Shown one piece after another: positions 1 through 9,205 of a stretch of DNA of 64,000 nucleotides (the stretch's first letter is position 1; every line of letters begins with the position of its first letter). The stretch covers positions 32,100 to 96,099 of the forward strand of contig JAKQDH010000114.1 of assembly GCA_029558835.1 (NCBI GenBank), written 5' to 3'. This DNA is from Planctomycetota bacterium (GTDB taxonomy: Bacteria > Planctomycetota > Phycisphaerae > UBA1845). Position numbers and translations under genes: made by a program. Under the pieces are notes generated by a model. That model saw nothing but the letters and a program-made list of their open reading frames with translations, did no database searches and was not told the DNA's origin.

Positions 1-446
1 ATGAGGCGTGCCGACGCCACCTCCGGCGACGAACGGACCGCCCGACTCAGCCCGCGGGTCGTCACCCCCGGCAGGTCCAGGTCTACGACAATCGCCTGCG
101 GCTGCAGGCTCTGGGCCAGCATGCCGGCCTCGAAGGCCGAACTGGCGCCGCTGACCTCGTAGCCGGCATCCCGGGCCACCGCGCGGCAGATGGCCTCGCA
201 AGTCTGGGCGTCGTGGTCCACAATCAGCACCCGCGTGGCGCCGGCGTCCAACCCGTTGAGGGGAATGCCGTTAGCCCGCATGAAACGAACCAGTTGGTCC
301 AGGGGGATGCGCCGGTCGCGGCTGCCGGGAATCCGATACCCCGGCAACTGTCCGGAGTCGAACCACTTTGATACCGTGCGTGGCGCGACGTTGCAGATCT
401 TGGCCACCTGGCCCGTCGTCAGCACGTTCTTCTTGTTCGCTGGCAT
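1..446 (-). CDS. HTH (excisionase/MerR-like) DNA-binding domain fused to response-regulator receiver, partial
   Basis: Reading the minus strand from the ATG at 446 gives an open frame that runs off the left edge, so only about 148 residues are seen. Residues 8-58 form a small helix-turn-helix domain of the excisionase/BldC type (TTGQVAKICNVAPRTVSKWF, then a PGYRIPGSRDRRIP wing). Residues about 70-148 start a CheY-like receiver: VLIVDHDAQTCEAI supplies the acidic pocket and AIVVDLDLPG the phospho-acceptor Asp. The order HTH first, receiver second is the reverse of OmpR-type regulators but is common in planctomycetes. It should be a cytoplasmic DNA-binding regulator answering to a histidine kinase outside the window. 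The missing C-terminus prevents checking the receiver Lys. Confidence 0.85.
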   Translation of the reverse strand, partial: MPANKKNVLTTGQVAKICNVAPRTVSKWFDSGQLPGYRIPGSRDRRIPLDQLVRFMRANGIPLNGLDAGATRVLIVDHDAQTCEAICRAVARDAGYEVSGASSAFEAGMLAQSLQPQAIVVDLDLPGVTTRGLSRAVRSSPEVASARL

Positions 447-1074
447 GATCCACCCCAACGGCACACGCGCTGGTGTTCCGCACCGGCTGGGCCGGACTCA
501 ACGCTTGGTCCGACGGCGCCAACCGTAGCGGTTACGCTTGTCGCATCGGCAGTTTGCGCGCTCGCTTTGAGGGCCGTCTGGGCTTCGGCTGGGCGCCGCT
601 TTCCCAGACGCGACTCCTGCACCCTTACCCGCGTCGTTACCGGGCGTGCCGGACCGCGCGACGCGGTGGCGCTACTGCCTTGCGTTGTCACCAGCGGTGT
701 ACTTACTGCCGCAGGATTGGGGGGAGAACCCCGCGGCCGGCAGACTGTTCTCACCCTCTGCCGTCGGAACGACCGGGAGACAAGCCCACTCCCGCGCACA
801 CGTCAGGTACGCCGGAGCCGCTTGGCCCCGCGACCAATTCTAGGCCGGCTTGCGACGGTTATCCGGCCTGTAATGAAATCAAGAGGTGAACAACCGGCCT
901 GTGCCAGCGGAGAAGCAGGCGCGCTCCACGTCTTCAGCACGCGGTGGAATCAGCGTCGTGGTCGGGACGGCGTGCGCCCTGGGAACGAAGGGGGGATCGA
1001 CGAGAGTAGTCCCGCTTCCAGGGCCTGGAAGGCCCTGGGAAGCCGCCCGCTTCCTCAACCGTCCGTCTCGCAGA
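447..1074. other. Intergenic region, no gene supported
   Basis: This 628 bp stretch separates the HTH-receiver gene from the LysM gene. The open frames in it are Arg/Pro/Ala-rich, lack a domain and lack a convincing ribosome site. It holds an 8 bp inverted repeat (CGTCTGGG 575-582 with CCCAGACG 603-610) and the possible terminator listed at 1014-1043. Confidence 0.6.
1014..1043 (-). terminator. Possible hairpin terminator of the LysM gene
   Basis: About 30 nt downstream of the LysM stop codon the minus strand can fold GCTTCC(C)AGGGCC against GGCCCTGGAAGC with a 5 nt loop and one bulged base. There is no T-tract after it, so a rho-independent role is uncertain. Confidence 0.35.
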
Positions 1075-2091
1075 CTACCGCTGGCCCGCGTTGACCGGAA
1101 GCGTCAGCACCTGCCCGACGCGCAGGTTGCGCGGATCACCGTCCACCAGCGCGCGGTTCAGCTCGAAAAGCTCACGCCAACGCGACGACGAGCCCAGGAC
1201 CTCCCGCGCGATGCCGTAGAAGGTATCCCCGGCGCGCACTCGATACGTGCGCGCGCCCGTCGGTGTCGTACTCGCAGGCGCTGCCGGCACGCCGGCGACC
1301 GTCGACGCGGGTGCCGCGCTGGCGGGCAGCTCGGCCGGGCGGGCCGGAATCCGAATCGACATGCCGGGTGACAATCGAGACGGGTTCGTCACCTGGGGGT
1401 TCTGGTCGATCAGATACTGCGTGTAACGCTCGGACCCATAGTAGCTGCGGGCGAGCGCTGCGAACGTATCACCCGGCTGAACCTTGTGGGTGTCCATGGC
1501 CGGGGGGCCTGCGGCTGAAGCACTGTCCGCCACCGCCCGACTCGGCCCCGTCACCACGGGGTTGGGCACCGCTCGTGGACCGACCGCGGGCGGGCCAGCC
1601 GGCGGGTCTGTCGGTGACGGCGGCGCGGTCGCGATCGCTGCCTCCGGTCCGACGGGGTAAGCCGGTTCCGGCGGCGCCGGAGACGGCTGCCCCCCCACTG
1701 CACCTGACCGGGCCGACGCCCCGTCCGTCTCGCTCGGCAACGAGCCGCGCGCCGGCGCCCGCACGGTCCGCTCCGGTGTGCCGCTCGGGGCAACCGGGCC
1801 GGCTGTCACCGGGGTCGGAGCCGGTGTTGTCGGCAAACCTGCCGGGGCCGCTCGATGCCCCGGGGCCCGCGGCTCCGCTGATGCCACCCGCGCACCGGGT
1901 CGGTCCGTACGCATCGGTGTGGCCGCTCGCGTCGCCTCACTCGGGGTCTGTGGCGCAGGCTTGGCCGGCGAAGCCGCGCTATCGCCAACGGCAACGGGCG
2001 CCTCCTCCTTGTCACGAAACGCGAAATACCCCCAACCCGCCACCACCAGAACAAACGCCACCACGATGCCGACCTTCACATCCGTGCGCAT
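1075..2091 (-). CDS. Membrane-anchored protein with two LysM domains
   Basis: The 338-residue product has an N-terminal transmembrane anchor (about residues 7-26, VGIVVAFVLVVAGWGYFAF), a long Pro/Ala/Thr-rich linker (about 30-200) and two LysM modules near the C-terminus (about 200-250, QPGDTFAALARSYYG, and about 280-332, RAGDTFYGIAREVLG). LysM modules bind N-acetylglucosamine-containing glycans, so it probably ties the cytoplasmic membrane to peptidoglycan. The ATG at 2091 is preferred because AGGAAAGGG lies 8 nt upstream; a GTG at 2097 is too close to that site. It sits downstream of secDF on the same strand but about 510 bp away with repeats between, so probably a separate transcript. Exact role unknown. 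Confidence 0.85.
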   Translation of the reverse strand: MRTDVKVGIVVAFVLVVAGWGYFAFRDKEEAPVAVGDSAASPAKPAPQTPSEATRAATPMRTDRPGARVASAEPRAPGHRAAPAGLPTTPAPTPVTAGPVAPSGTPERTVRAPARGSLPSETDGASARSGAVGGQPSPAPPEPAYPVGPEAAIATAPPSPTDPPAGPPAVGPRAVPNPVVTGPSRAVADSASAAGPPAMDTHKVQPGDTFAALARSYYGSERYTQYLIDQNPQVTNPSRLSPGMSIRIPARPAELPASAAPASTVAGVPAAPASTTPTGARTYRVRAGDTFYGIAREVLGSSSRWRELFELNRALVDGDPRNLRVGQVLTLPVNAGQR

Positions 2092-2289
2092 GGCCACACC
2101 CTTTCCTGGAACCGCTCACCCGATGTGCAATCGAACGCCCGCGCTCCGCGTCGGCGCCGCCGGACTCTCCGTACCTTGGGCGCCAAACCCGGCGTAAGTG
2201 TAAACCATTCTCCGCGACGGGTCAACCAAGCAGCGGGGGCGGAGCCGCATTCGACCCCGCCCCCGTCAACTTCTTACACCTCACGTCCG

Positions 2290-2347
2290 CCTCCGAGCCC
2301 GAGCGGAAGCGAGTGGGCCCATCCGAGCCCTGGCGGAGGCGAGCGGG
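2290..2347. repeat. Family C repeat fragment (paired GAGCCC-AGCGG motif)
   Basis: Two adjacent copies of a motif of the form GAGCCC(G/T)(A/G)GCGG(A)AGCGAG(T/C)GGG. The first copy matches the left end of the larger repeats at 51229 and 58451, and the second resembles their right end, as if the middle were missing here. Confidence 0.6.
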
Positions 2348-2430
2348 CATCCCTGCCCGACCGCCGGCAAACGTTTGCAGAGCACCCCGCAACGGGAAAA
2401 CCCGGGGGCCGTGCCCAAGCTCGCCGCAGG

Positions 2431-2532
2431 GCGCCATGCCCAAGCTCGCCGCAGGCGAGCGCTGGCATGCTGCTCGAACGTCCATGCACCCGTCTGGACG
2501 GCATGGCGGCGCTGCGCTTGGCCATGCCACCC
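2431..2532. repeat. Family A inverted-repeat element, copy A1
   Basis: Intergenic copy between the LysM gene and secDF. The left end carries CATGCCCAAGC (2435-2445), with a second partial left end just before it (GTGCCCAAGCTCGCCGCAGG at 2411-2430). The right end is a hairpin, GGCATGGC...GCCATGCC, followed by CACCC (2500-2532). The ends are related to those of copies A2-A5. Confidence 0.75.
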
Positions 2533-2604
2533 ACCGGGCATGGCCATGCCAGCCGCGCCGCAGCGCCGGTCGGTCCGCGGCGTGACCGGGTCAACCCGCC
2601 CGCG

Positions 2605-5600
2605 TCAACGGGCGCCCATCGCCGGCTGCGCCCCGGTCACGGCGTACCCGCGCTGGGCACGGAAGGCACCAATCAGGTATGCCAGCACCGCCAACCCCAC
2701 CAGCACCAACCGCACCGCCGGGCTGTCCGCCAGGACCATGATCATGCCAATAGCGCCCAGCAGGACAATGATCAGCGTAACATGGATCAACGCCTTCGGG
2801 CGATAGAGCAGGGGCGCAGCGATCGCAATCGAGCTGTACGTCCCCACACCCACGCCCACCAGCAGCGCGAACGCAAACCCGTGCACGCCCTGCCCGCCGA
2901 ACACGTAGAGCAGGAACACCACCAGCAAAGTGGTGAACGACGTCAGCAACGTCCGCGACAGCGTCTGGTTGATGCTGTTGTTGATGATGGCCGGTGACAA
3001 CGCCCCCAGCCGACCCCGGTTCTCCCGAATCCGGTCGAACACCACGATGGTATCGTTGAGGCTGTACCCGATGACCGTCAGAAGGGACGCCATCATCGCC
3101 AGGTCGATCTTGAAGTCCGACAGCGCCAGCGCCCGGCCGATGAATGTGTCGTGCAGGTAGTGACTGGCCGTCACCAGCCCCAGCGTGATCGACACGTCGT
3201 GCACCAGAGCCACGACGGCCGCCAGCCCAAAGTGGGCGGTCCCGAACCGCAGCCAGATGTACGCCAGGATGGCCACCAGCGCCACCGCCACCGCGAAGAT
3301 CGCCTGCTCCTGGACCTGACCCGCCACCTGCGGCTCGAAGTTGGTCACTTTGTTGAGCGAGCGGGTGTGTTCCAGGGCGGCCGTCACCTGCGCCAGCTCG
3401 ACCTCGGCAAGCTGAGACTCCCACGCTTGTGGGTCGTCGTCGTAGAGCAGCGCGGGATCGCCGACACACACGGCGAACTCGCGGTAGCCCTGCTGCCCGT
3501 CCGCCCGGCTCAGGGGGGCACCGAGGGGAATGACGGCCGAGTCACGCGCCTGGTACTGCTCGAACTCCGGCTGCAGCCGGATCTCCCGCAAGCGCCGTTC
3601 CAGTTCGGCCACCGTGACCGGCTCCTCCTTGGGGTCGAGCGTGACCTGCATGGCCACCCCGCCCTTGAAGCGCCGGACCTCGAACCCCGCGTCTCCACCC
3701 AGCACGTCGGAGAGATACTGATCGTCGAACTCAATCACGAAATACCGGGCCCGAGTCGTCTCGGTGTCTTCCCGCAGGGTGAAGCTCAGGGCGCGTTCGA
3801 TTTTGAGCTTGTCGCTCAAGGCCGCCACCACCGCCGCCTGCACCAGCGGGCGATTCGTTTCCACCGTGACGATTTCGTACGAGGACGCCGGACGCCCCTC
3901 GACCATCAGGTCCGTGACCGATTGCACCCGGGCGTTGCGCAGATGGTCCGCCGCCCGCCGGGCCGCGGTCGCCGCGTCCGTCAACCGCTGCTGGAACGTC
4001 TCTACGGTCAAGGTTCCGGGTTTGGCGGTGAACGTCGCCGACCGACCCGAGGTCTGGATGCCCCCCCGTTCGAGGTCCGCCTCCAGGACGCCGCGCAGCA
4101 GCGTGGCCAACTCCTCGCCGGTCAGGTCCGGTGAACTGACCACGAACTGTCCCGCCGTGTCCCCCGCCTCCACGCGGGCCGCCTGCACCTGCTCAGCCGC
4201 CCGCCGCAGCCAGTTCACGGCAGAAGGCGTCCCCGAGGCGGTCGAGGTCACGGCCTGACTGACCTGCTCGTCCGTCAGTTCCACGCCCTCGCGCAGGTCG
4301 ATCTGCACGGTCGTGCCCCCGAGGAACTCGATGTCGTACAGCGCCTCGCGGTTCGAGCTGCTCACCCAGGCGAAGAGCCCCGCGCCGCCGAGCACGCAGA
4401 TCAGCGACACCGGCCAGAACTTCGCGCGCAGCGCCAGCCAGTTCACCTGCGGCACGCCGATGATCCGGCGCATCGAGAAGTCCTTCAACCAGCCGATGCT
4501 GATCAGCGAGTTGAAGGCCAGCCGCGTCACGAACAGGGCCGTGAACATGCTCGTTGTGATCCCCACCCCCAGCGTCGTGGCGAACCCCTTGACCTCCTCG
4601 CTGCCCATGAAGCCCAGCACCACGCAGGTGATCAGCGTGGTCAGGTTGGCGTCCAAGATCGTCGAAAACGCCTTGTCGTACCCGGCGTTCAGCGCCTTGC
4701 GGAACGTGACCCCGCGGTCGCGCTCCTCGCGCACCCGCTCGAAGATCAGCACGTTGGCGTCCACGGCCATACCCACCGTCAGGATCACGCCCGCGATGCC
4801 GGGCAGCGTGAAGGTGGACTGCGTGAGCGCCATGACGCACAGAATGAACAGCACGTTCAAAGTCACCGCCACGTCGGCCATGCCGCCCGCCGCGATCCCG
4901 TAGTAGAACGCCATGAAGCCGATCACCAGCACGAACGCCAGCAACGTGGAGTTGAGACCCTTGGTCCGGTTGGTCAGGCCCAGGCTGGGCCCGATGGTCT
5001 TCTCCATCAACGGCGTCTCTTTCAACCGCGCCGGCAGCGCTCCCGCCTGCAACGTGCGGGCAAGGTCCTGTACCTGCTCGACGGAGAAGTTGCCGCTGAT
5101 CTGACAGCTCTCCCCGATGCGTTCCTGAATGGTGGCGTGGGACATGGCCACGCCGTCCAGGAAGATGCAAAGCTGCCGCTGGACGTTCGCGCCCGTCAGT
5201 TCGCCGAACAGGCTCCCCCCACGCGGGTCCAGGATGAAGTGCACCACGTTCTTGCCGCTCAGCGGGTCGCGGTCAGGATAGGCGCGCCGCAGGCTCCAGC
5301 GCGTTTCCTGACCCTGGCGCCCCGTCAGCATCCCAAACTCCGGATCGTTGTGCGTCAGGGCGTAGTGGCGCCCCGCGTATGCCTCCACGATCGGCTTCGC
5401 CGGGTTGGTCTTCGCCTGCTCGAACTGGCTCAGGTTGTCGACGTGCATGAAGTCGAGAACGTTGTGCACCGGGAACCAGCGGTAACGGTCCCCCGCCTTG
5501 GGACGTGGACCGACGCGCTGCAACTGCTCCACGTACCGCCCGATGTCCTGCTTCAACTGCGGATCATTCGACTTGGTCATCGTCGGCTGGGCTGGGTCGC

Positions 5601-6426
5601 GGTCCGCCAGGATGCGGAACTCCAGCACCCCCGCCCCCTTCAGCCGCCGCTTCAGGTCCGCCGGGTCCTCCAGATCGGCCTTGTATGCATGCCACGCGTC
5701 GTAGGCCTTCGCCGCTGCACTCAGCGGTTGGCCGTTCTCCGGCGAATCGTACGCCGGGTACTCGGCCCGGAGCTTCTGGAGCTCCGGGTCCCGGGCCGTC
5801 CCGGCCGCCATGTCCAGCAAGTCCGTGAGGCGATTGAGCGGCAGAGTCGTCGCCAGCACGGCCCGCATCGCTTCCTCATACTCGTCCCGCGCCCGGTCCA
5901 GGGCCACGGGATCCTCGGCACGCTGGGCGGCCTGGAAGGCGTCGTACTTCTGTGCCACCGCCTCCAGCAGGGCTCCTCGCTCGGGCACGCCGCGACGCAA
6001 CGCCTCCAACTTCCCGGGACGCTCGCTCGCCGGCGCGTTCAGGGCGCTCTCCACCTCAAACCGCTTGACCCCCATCTCCAGGAGCCGTGCCTGGGCGGCG
6101 TTGTAGGCCGCCCGCCGGTCCAGAGCCCGCGCCGTCGGACGCGGCATGCGAATCTCCAGCCGGTTGTTGCCAATGGGACGCCATTCGAGGTTCAGCCGTG
6201 CCCCCGGATCGACCCGTTCCTTCAGAATCTCCGTCACCCGACCGGCCAGCCCGCGCTGCTCCTCCGGCCCCAAACCGGTGGTGTCAATCTCAAACAGCAG
6301 GCTCGTCCCGCCGACCAGATCGATGCCGCCTTTCAGCTTCTCACTCGGGGGATAGATGTAGGTGAGTGCGAAGACCACCAACACGATCACAAACAGCCAT
6401 TTGTACAGACGATTCGAATCGCTCAT
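2605..6426 (-). CDS. secDF: Protein translocase subunit SecDF (SecD-SecF fusion)
   Basis: The 1273-residue product is a fused SecD and SecF, the RND-family accessory of the SecYEG translocon that uses the proton gradient to pull exported proteins across the cytoplasmic membrane. The N-terminus has one membrane segment, then the SecD signature GGIDLVGGTSLLFEIDTTG, a large periplasmic region (about 60-480), and a six-helix block with GMAVDANVLIFERVREE. SecF starts near residue 690 with IEFLGGTTVQIDL and ends with its own helix block containing GYSLNDTIVVFDRIRENRG. Fusion is usual in planctomycetes. The ATG at 6426 begins MSDSNRLYKWLFVIV, directly before the first helix. No yajC-like gene is adjacent. 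Confidence 0.97.
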   Translation of the reverse strand: MSDSNRLYKWLFVIVLVVFALTYIYPPSEKLKGGIDLVGGTSLLFEIDTTGLGPEEQRGLAGRVTEILKERVDPGARLNLEWRPIGNNRLEIRMPRPTARALDRRAAYNAAQARLLEMGVKRFEVESALNAPASERPGKLEALRRGVPERGALLEAVAQKYDAFQAAQRAEDPVALDRARDEYEEAMRAVLATTLPLNRLTDLLDMAAGTARDPELQKLRAEYPAYDSPENGQPLSAAAKAYDAWHAYKADLEDPADLKRRLKGAGVLEFRILADRDPAQPTMTKSNDPQLKQDIGRYVEQLQRVGPRPKAGDRYRWFPVHNVLDFMHVDNLSQFEQAKTNPAKPIVEAYAGRHYALTHNDPEFGMLTGRQGQETRWSLRRAYPDRDPLSGKNVVHFILDPRGGSLFGELTGANVQRQLCIFLDGVAMSHATIQERIGESCQISGNFSVEQVQDLARTLQAGALPARLKETPLMEKTIGPSLGLTNRTKGLNSTLLAFVLVIGFMAFYYGIAAGGMADVAVTLNVLFILCVMALTQSTFTLPGIAGVILTVGMAVDANVLIFERVREERDRGVTFRKALNAGYDKAFSTILDANLTTLITCVVLGFMGSEEVKGFATTLGVGITTSMFTALFVTRLAFNSLISIGWLKDFSMRRIIGVPQVNWLALRAKFWPVSLICVLGGAGLFAWVSSSNREALYDIEFLGGTTVQIDLREGVELTDEQVSQAVTSTASGTPSAVNWLRRAAEQVQAARVEAGDTAGQFVVSSPDLTGEELATLLRGVLEADLERGGIQTSGRSATFTAKPGTLTVETFQQRLTDAATAARRAADHLRNARVQSVTDLMVEGRPASSYEIVTVETNRPLVQAAVVAALSDKLKIERALSFTLREDTETTRARYFVIEFDDQYLSDVLGGDAGFEVRRFKGGVAMQVTLDPKEEPVTVAELERRLREIRLQPEFEQYQARDSAVIPLGAPLSRADGQQGYREFAVCVGDPALLYDDDPQAWESQLAEVELAQVTAALEHTRSLNKVTNFEPQVAGQVQEQAIFAVAVALVAILAYIWLRFGTAHFGLAAVVALVHDVSITLGLVTASHYLHDTFIGRALALSDFKIDLAMMASLLTVIGYSLNDTIVVFDRIRENRGRLGALSPAIINNSINQTLSRTLLTSFTTLLVVFLLYVFGGQGVHGFAFALLVGVGVGTYSSIAIAAPLLYRPKALIHVTLIIVLLGAIGMIMVLADSPAVRLVLVGLAVLAYLIGAFRAQRGYAVTGAQPAMGAR

Positions 6427-6531
6427 GCGAAAAGCTCCGTCCCGGCGCCTGCCTGCGCCGGGCGCGAGATGTTCATCGACTACATAAAGAACGGAAAAGC
6501 AGATTTCCGCGGCCCCGACTCGGCCGCGACC

Positions 6532-7065
6532 CTACCCGCATGGTGCCCGGCAAAGCAGACCCGCCGCAGGCGGCCCCTGCGCCTGCTTCTTGGGTGCCAG
6601 TAACGAAATGTCCCGCGGCGGCAGACTGCCTCGATCGAACCTCGGCACGTCGCGGCGCCCGGAGCCACCCGCCGAAGCCGTGGTCACGCCACGCCAGGCC
6701 GCGGTCGAACCGGCGGTACCAATCCAAGGGGTTCGCGCCTTCCCGCCGCCCCCGTCCGGCTGCGCGAATACGCGCTGGGCCGACCCCAGGTCAGGCTGGG
6801 GCTCTTCGTCCGCTGTCCCCTCCTCCGAGCGGCCCTCTGTCGGCCCAGCGCATTCGCCTGGCTTCGTGGCAGGGGCGTTCCGGCCGTGGCACCAACCGGT
6901 GCATTCACCGCTAACACTTGGCGACACGTTCGCCCGAGGACGTGACCCGGCACCCGCTTGCGCCTGTTGAGCATTCTCTAAAGTAAGACACAAACTCATC
7001 GCTCCGAGGAGAGCGACGAGCCGTACACGCACCGGATGGGCGTACCAACCGAGCATGGGCACCAT
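6532..7065 (-). CDS. Hypothetical protein with possible signal peptide
   Basis: A 177-residue frame on the same strand and about 105 bp upstream of secDF. It opens with MVPMLGWYAHPVRV, then a hydrophobic segment VALLGAMSLCLTL and a possible cleavage site near AQQAQA, followed by a Gly/Ala/Arg-rich, low-complexity region with no recognised domain. A promoter-like pair (TTGCCC, 16 bp, TATAAT; 7064-7091) ends so close to the gene that transcription would start near the second ATG at 7056, making that the likely start and the message almost leaderless. The coding call rests only on the frame, the hydrophobic N-terminus and the promoter, so it could be spurious. Confidence 0.42.
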   Translation of the reverse strand: MVPMLGWYAHPVRVRLVALLGAMSLCLTLENAQQAQAGAGSRPRANVSPSVSGECTGWCHGRNAPATKPGECAGPTEGRSEEGTADEEPQPDLGSAQRVFAQPDGGGGKARTPWIGTAGSTAAWRGVTTASAGGSGRRDVPRFDRGSLPPRDISLLAPKKQAQGPPAAGLLCRAPCG

Positions 7066-7091
7066 TATAGAAGCCCCCCGCCCCCGGGCAA
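7064..7091 (-). promoter_or_regulatory. Sigma-70-like promoter for the 6532-7065 gene
   Basis: On the minus strand TTGCCC (7091-7086) is followed 16 bp later by a perfect TATAAT (7069-7064). The expected start point falls on the ATG at 7056, which would give a leaderless transcript. Confidence 0.5.
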
Positions 7092-7259
7092 TGCCACGGC
7101 ACTGGCCGGCCTGACGACAACCGCCCCGGCAAGCGCCCCCGCGCCCCGACTGATACCCCGCGGCGCAATTGCCTGACGCCGCCGAAGGTTGCATCGTCGC
7201 CCACACTGGAGAATCCCGGAAACCTCGCATTAATTCGTGGATTTCGTCAGTCGCCACCC

Positions 7260-7265
7260 TATAAT
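7260..7265 (+). promoter_or_regulatory. TATAAT -10 box upstream of the DUF2617-like gene
   Basis: A perfect TATAAT in very GC-rich DNA. No convincing -35 is seen 16-18 bp upstream. It argues that the coding region starts downstream of it and not at the TTG at 7265 that overlaps it. Confidence 0.4.
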
Positions 7266-7315
7266 TGTACTCTGGTACCCACGCTCGAGCGTGGGTGGGA
7301 TTGAAGGGTCTGGAA

Positions 7316-7882
7316 TTGGAACGAGGGCGAGTTCGACAGCGCGTTGATGACCTGTGCTTCTGCCTGTACCAGAGGCCGATCCACCCGGAGTTTTTCCATA
7401 TTCACCGGGTACGGAGGATCGAGCAGGCCAGGTACACTGCGGAGATTTGGGTTGTCGGGCTAGCCCATTCAGTGACACTGCAATGCGGCGACCAGATTCT
7501 CACGGAGCTGCTCACAGACGATAGCGAGGCGCTGCCGAAAAGTGGCTTGGCGACGTCGTTCCGGTTCCGCGGTGAGCGCGACCACGTCCAGACGTTCACG
7601 AAGGGGCTCAGGTACATCCTGTCCACGCAGGTGGAACGGCTGACACCGCAGATCTTTCCCGCGACCCATCGTGATTATGTGCACTACGCCCAGACACGGG
7701 GAATCTTCGTCTTGTTTAAAGAGTGGGAACACGACGGCCTGTGTCCCTTCACATTCATCGACTTTGACGCCCGTGACCATGAGCTGCATGTCCACGCATT
7801 CCACGCGTTTCCTGAAGATCTCACGCTGCTGAAAACGCAGTCTATTTTCGAGATCGGGCGCCGCTCGGCAGACTCGTATTGA
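7316..7882 (+). CDS. Conserved hypothetical protein, DUF2617-like
   Basis: A 188-residue soluble protein without signal peptide or membrane segment. The run VDDLCFCLYQRPIHPEFF, then IEQARYTAEIWVVGLAHSVT, recalls the DUF2617 family known from planctomycetes and actinobacteria; function is unknown there and this match is from memory. The middle part (TSFRFRGERDHVQTFTKGL) and the acidic/aromatic C-terminus (FIDFDARDHELHVHAFHAF) look like a folded enzyme-like protein. The frame is open from a TTG at 7265, but that overlaps a TATAAT box. I chose the TTG at 7316 because AAGGG at 7304-7308 sits 7 nt upstream and the family similarity begins right after it; GTG 7295 and TTG 7301 are alternatives. Confidence 0.75.
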   Translation: MERGRVRQRVDDLCFCLYQRPIHPEFFHIHRVRRIEQARYTAEIWVVGLAHSVTLQCGDQILTELLTDDSEALPKSGLATSFRFRGERDHVQTFTKGLRYILSTQVERLTPQIFPATHRDYVHYAQTRGIFVLFKEWEHDGLCPFTFIDFDARDHELHVHAFHAFPEDLTLLKTQSIFEIGRRSADSY

Positions 7883-8128
7883 CGCACGCCCCTGCCCCTC
7901 GCTCGCCCCGTACGCCCAATTGGTTTTGGCGGGGTACCAAGCGTACTTCCGGCACCCCAAACGCCCCCCAGAGGATCCCAGCCGTGCCGTGCCCATTGGC
8001 TTGAGGCGGGCTGGAAACCGATACGTCAACTGAGGCAGCCGGCGAACCCACGCGGTGGGTCGCCGCCGAAAAGCCAGTGCCGATGCAGGGGCGGAACGCA
8101 CTCCGGCCGCGTGGGTGAGGGCTGACGA

Positions 8129-9142
8129 GTGGAGGCACAAAGCCAAACCGAGAGGCGAGAGGCGTCCGACGGCAACGGAGGGCTTACGCGTCGCCGTTTC
8201 CTCTGTGGCGTGGCCGCGACCGCCGGAATGGGTTGGCTCCCTTCCGCACGGGCGGGTTCGGGGCGCGATCGGCTGACCCTGCCGCCCAACACTCCCCCGG
8301 CCGAGGTCGTCGTCGTTAAGTCGGAGCACGTGTTTGCGAACGATAGCGTGCACACGGTTCTTCTGGCGGAATTGCTTGGCAACCTGCTGATGACGCTGAC
8401 GGGCACCGGCAATGAGAGGCAAGCCTGGCAGGCCGTCCTGCGACCGGACGATGTGATTGGGCTCAAGTTCAACCAGTCCGGGCAGAGTGTGCTGGGAACG
8501 ACGCCGGCCGTGGCGGATGCGCTGATCCGGTCCCTGATCGTGGCCGGCTGGCCAACGGAACAGATTGTCTGCATCGAGGCCCCAGCGGAGACGTTGGCCT
8601 GCCACCGTACGCAGGCGGCGTGGACCGGTTACGATAGCGCTCCTACGGATTTTGGAAGCGGATCTGACCACTTCGCGTTGGTGCTTCGCCAGATTACCGC
8701 TTTGATCGACGTTGCGTTTCTAAAGTCGCACAACATTGCCGGGATGACAGGCTGCCTGAAGAACCTCTCGCACGGACTCGTGCAGCATCCCGCCCGGTAC
8801 CACGGCAACGGCTGCGCGCCCTACATTGGGGACATCGTGGCGGCCGAGCCGATCCGCTCGAAGCTGCGGCTGTGCGTAGTTGACGGGCTGCGGGTGCCGT
8901 ACGCAGGGGGTCCGACACCCAGGCCGGAGGCGACGACGAACGCCGGTTTGCTCATGGTTGCCAAGGATCCAGTGGCTGCGGACAGCGTCGGATTGGGCAT
9001 TCTGAACGGAATCCGGCGTGAGCGCGAGTTGGAGCCAATCGCGCGCTCGGCGGAGCACTTGCCGTATCTAGCGGGCGCCCACCGGGCTGGAGTGGGCATC
9101 GCCCTGCCCGCCGGGATTCGGGTGACGCGGTTGTCCGGCTAG
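8129..9142 (+). CDS. Tat-exported DUF362 domain protein
   Basis: 337 residues starting at a GTG. Residues 20-36 read TRRRFLCGVAATAGMGW, a twin-arginine signal, so the folded protein is exported. The body matches the DUF362 family: a segment like DVIGLKFNQSG near 105, VAFLKSHNIAGMTGCLKNLSHG near 195-215 and ending with a domain containing LLMVAKDPVAADSVG. DUF362 proteins often accompany iron-sulfur proteins, but no cysteine cluster is seen here and the substrate is unknown. The gene stands alone, followed 35 bp later by the promoter at 9177. Confidence 0.88.
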   Translation: MEAQSQTERREASDGNGGLTRRRFLCGVAATAGMGWLPSARAGSGRDRLTLPPNTPPAEVVVVKSEHVFANDSVHTVLLAELLGNLLMTLTGTGNERQAWQAVLRPDDVIGLKFNQSGQSVLGTTPAVADALIRSLIVAGWPTEQIVCIEAPAETLACHRTQAAWTGYDSAPTDFGSGSDHFALVLRQITALIDVAFLKSHNIAGMTGCLKNLSHGLVQHPARYHGNGCAPYIGDIVAAEPIRSKLRLCVVDGLRVPYAGGPTPRPEATTNAGLLMVAKDPVAADSVGLGILNGIRRERELEPIARSAEHLPYLAGAHRAGVGIALPAGIRVTRLSG

Positions 9143-9176
9143 GGGGGCGAACGCATCGAAATCCGTCCGACATTCC

Positions 9177-9205
9177 TTGACAGGCCCCTGGAACGGGGTT
9201 ACGAT
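9177..9205 (+). promoter_or_regulatory. Sigma-70-like promoter upstream of the surface pseudopilin gene
   Basis: TTGACA (9177-9182), a 17 bp spacer and TACGAT (9200-9205), with GATAAT overlapping at 9203-9208. The next gene on this strand begins at 9778, so the leader would be about 570 nt. The layout resembles the promoters at 31213 and 61572. Confidence 0.6.

Noticed and set aside
567..1094. 175-codon plus-strand frame in the first intergenic region
   Set aside because: Arg/Pro-rich, no ribosome site, no hydrophobic or domain pattern.
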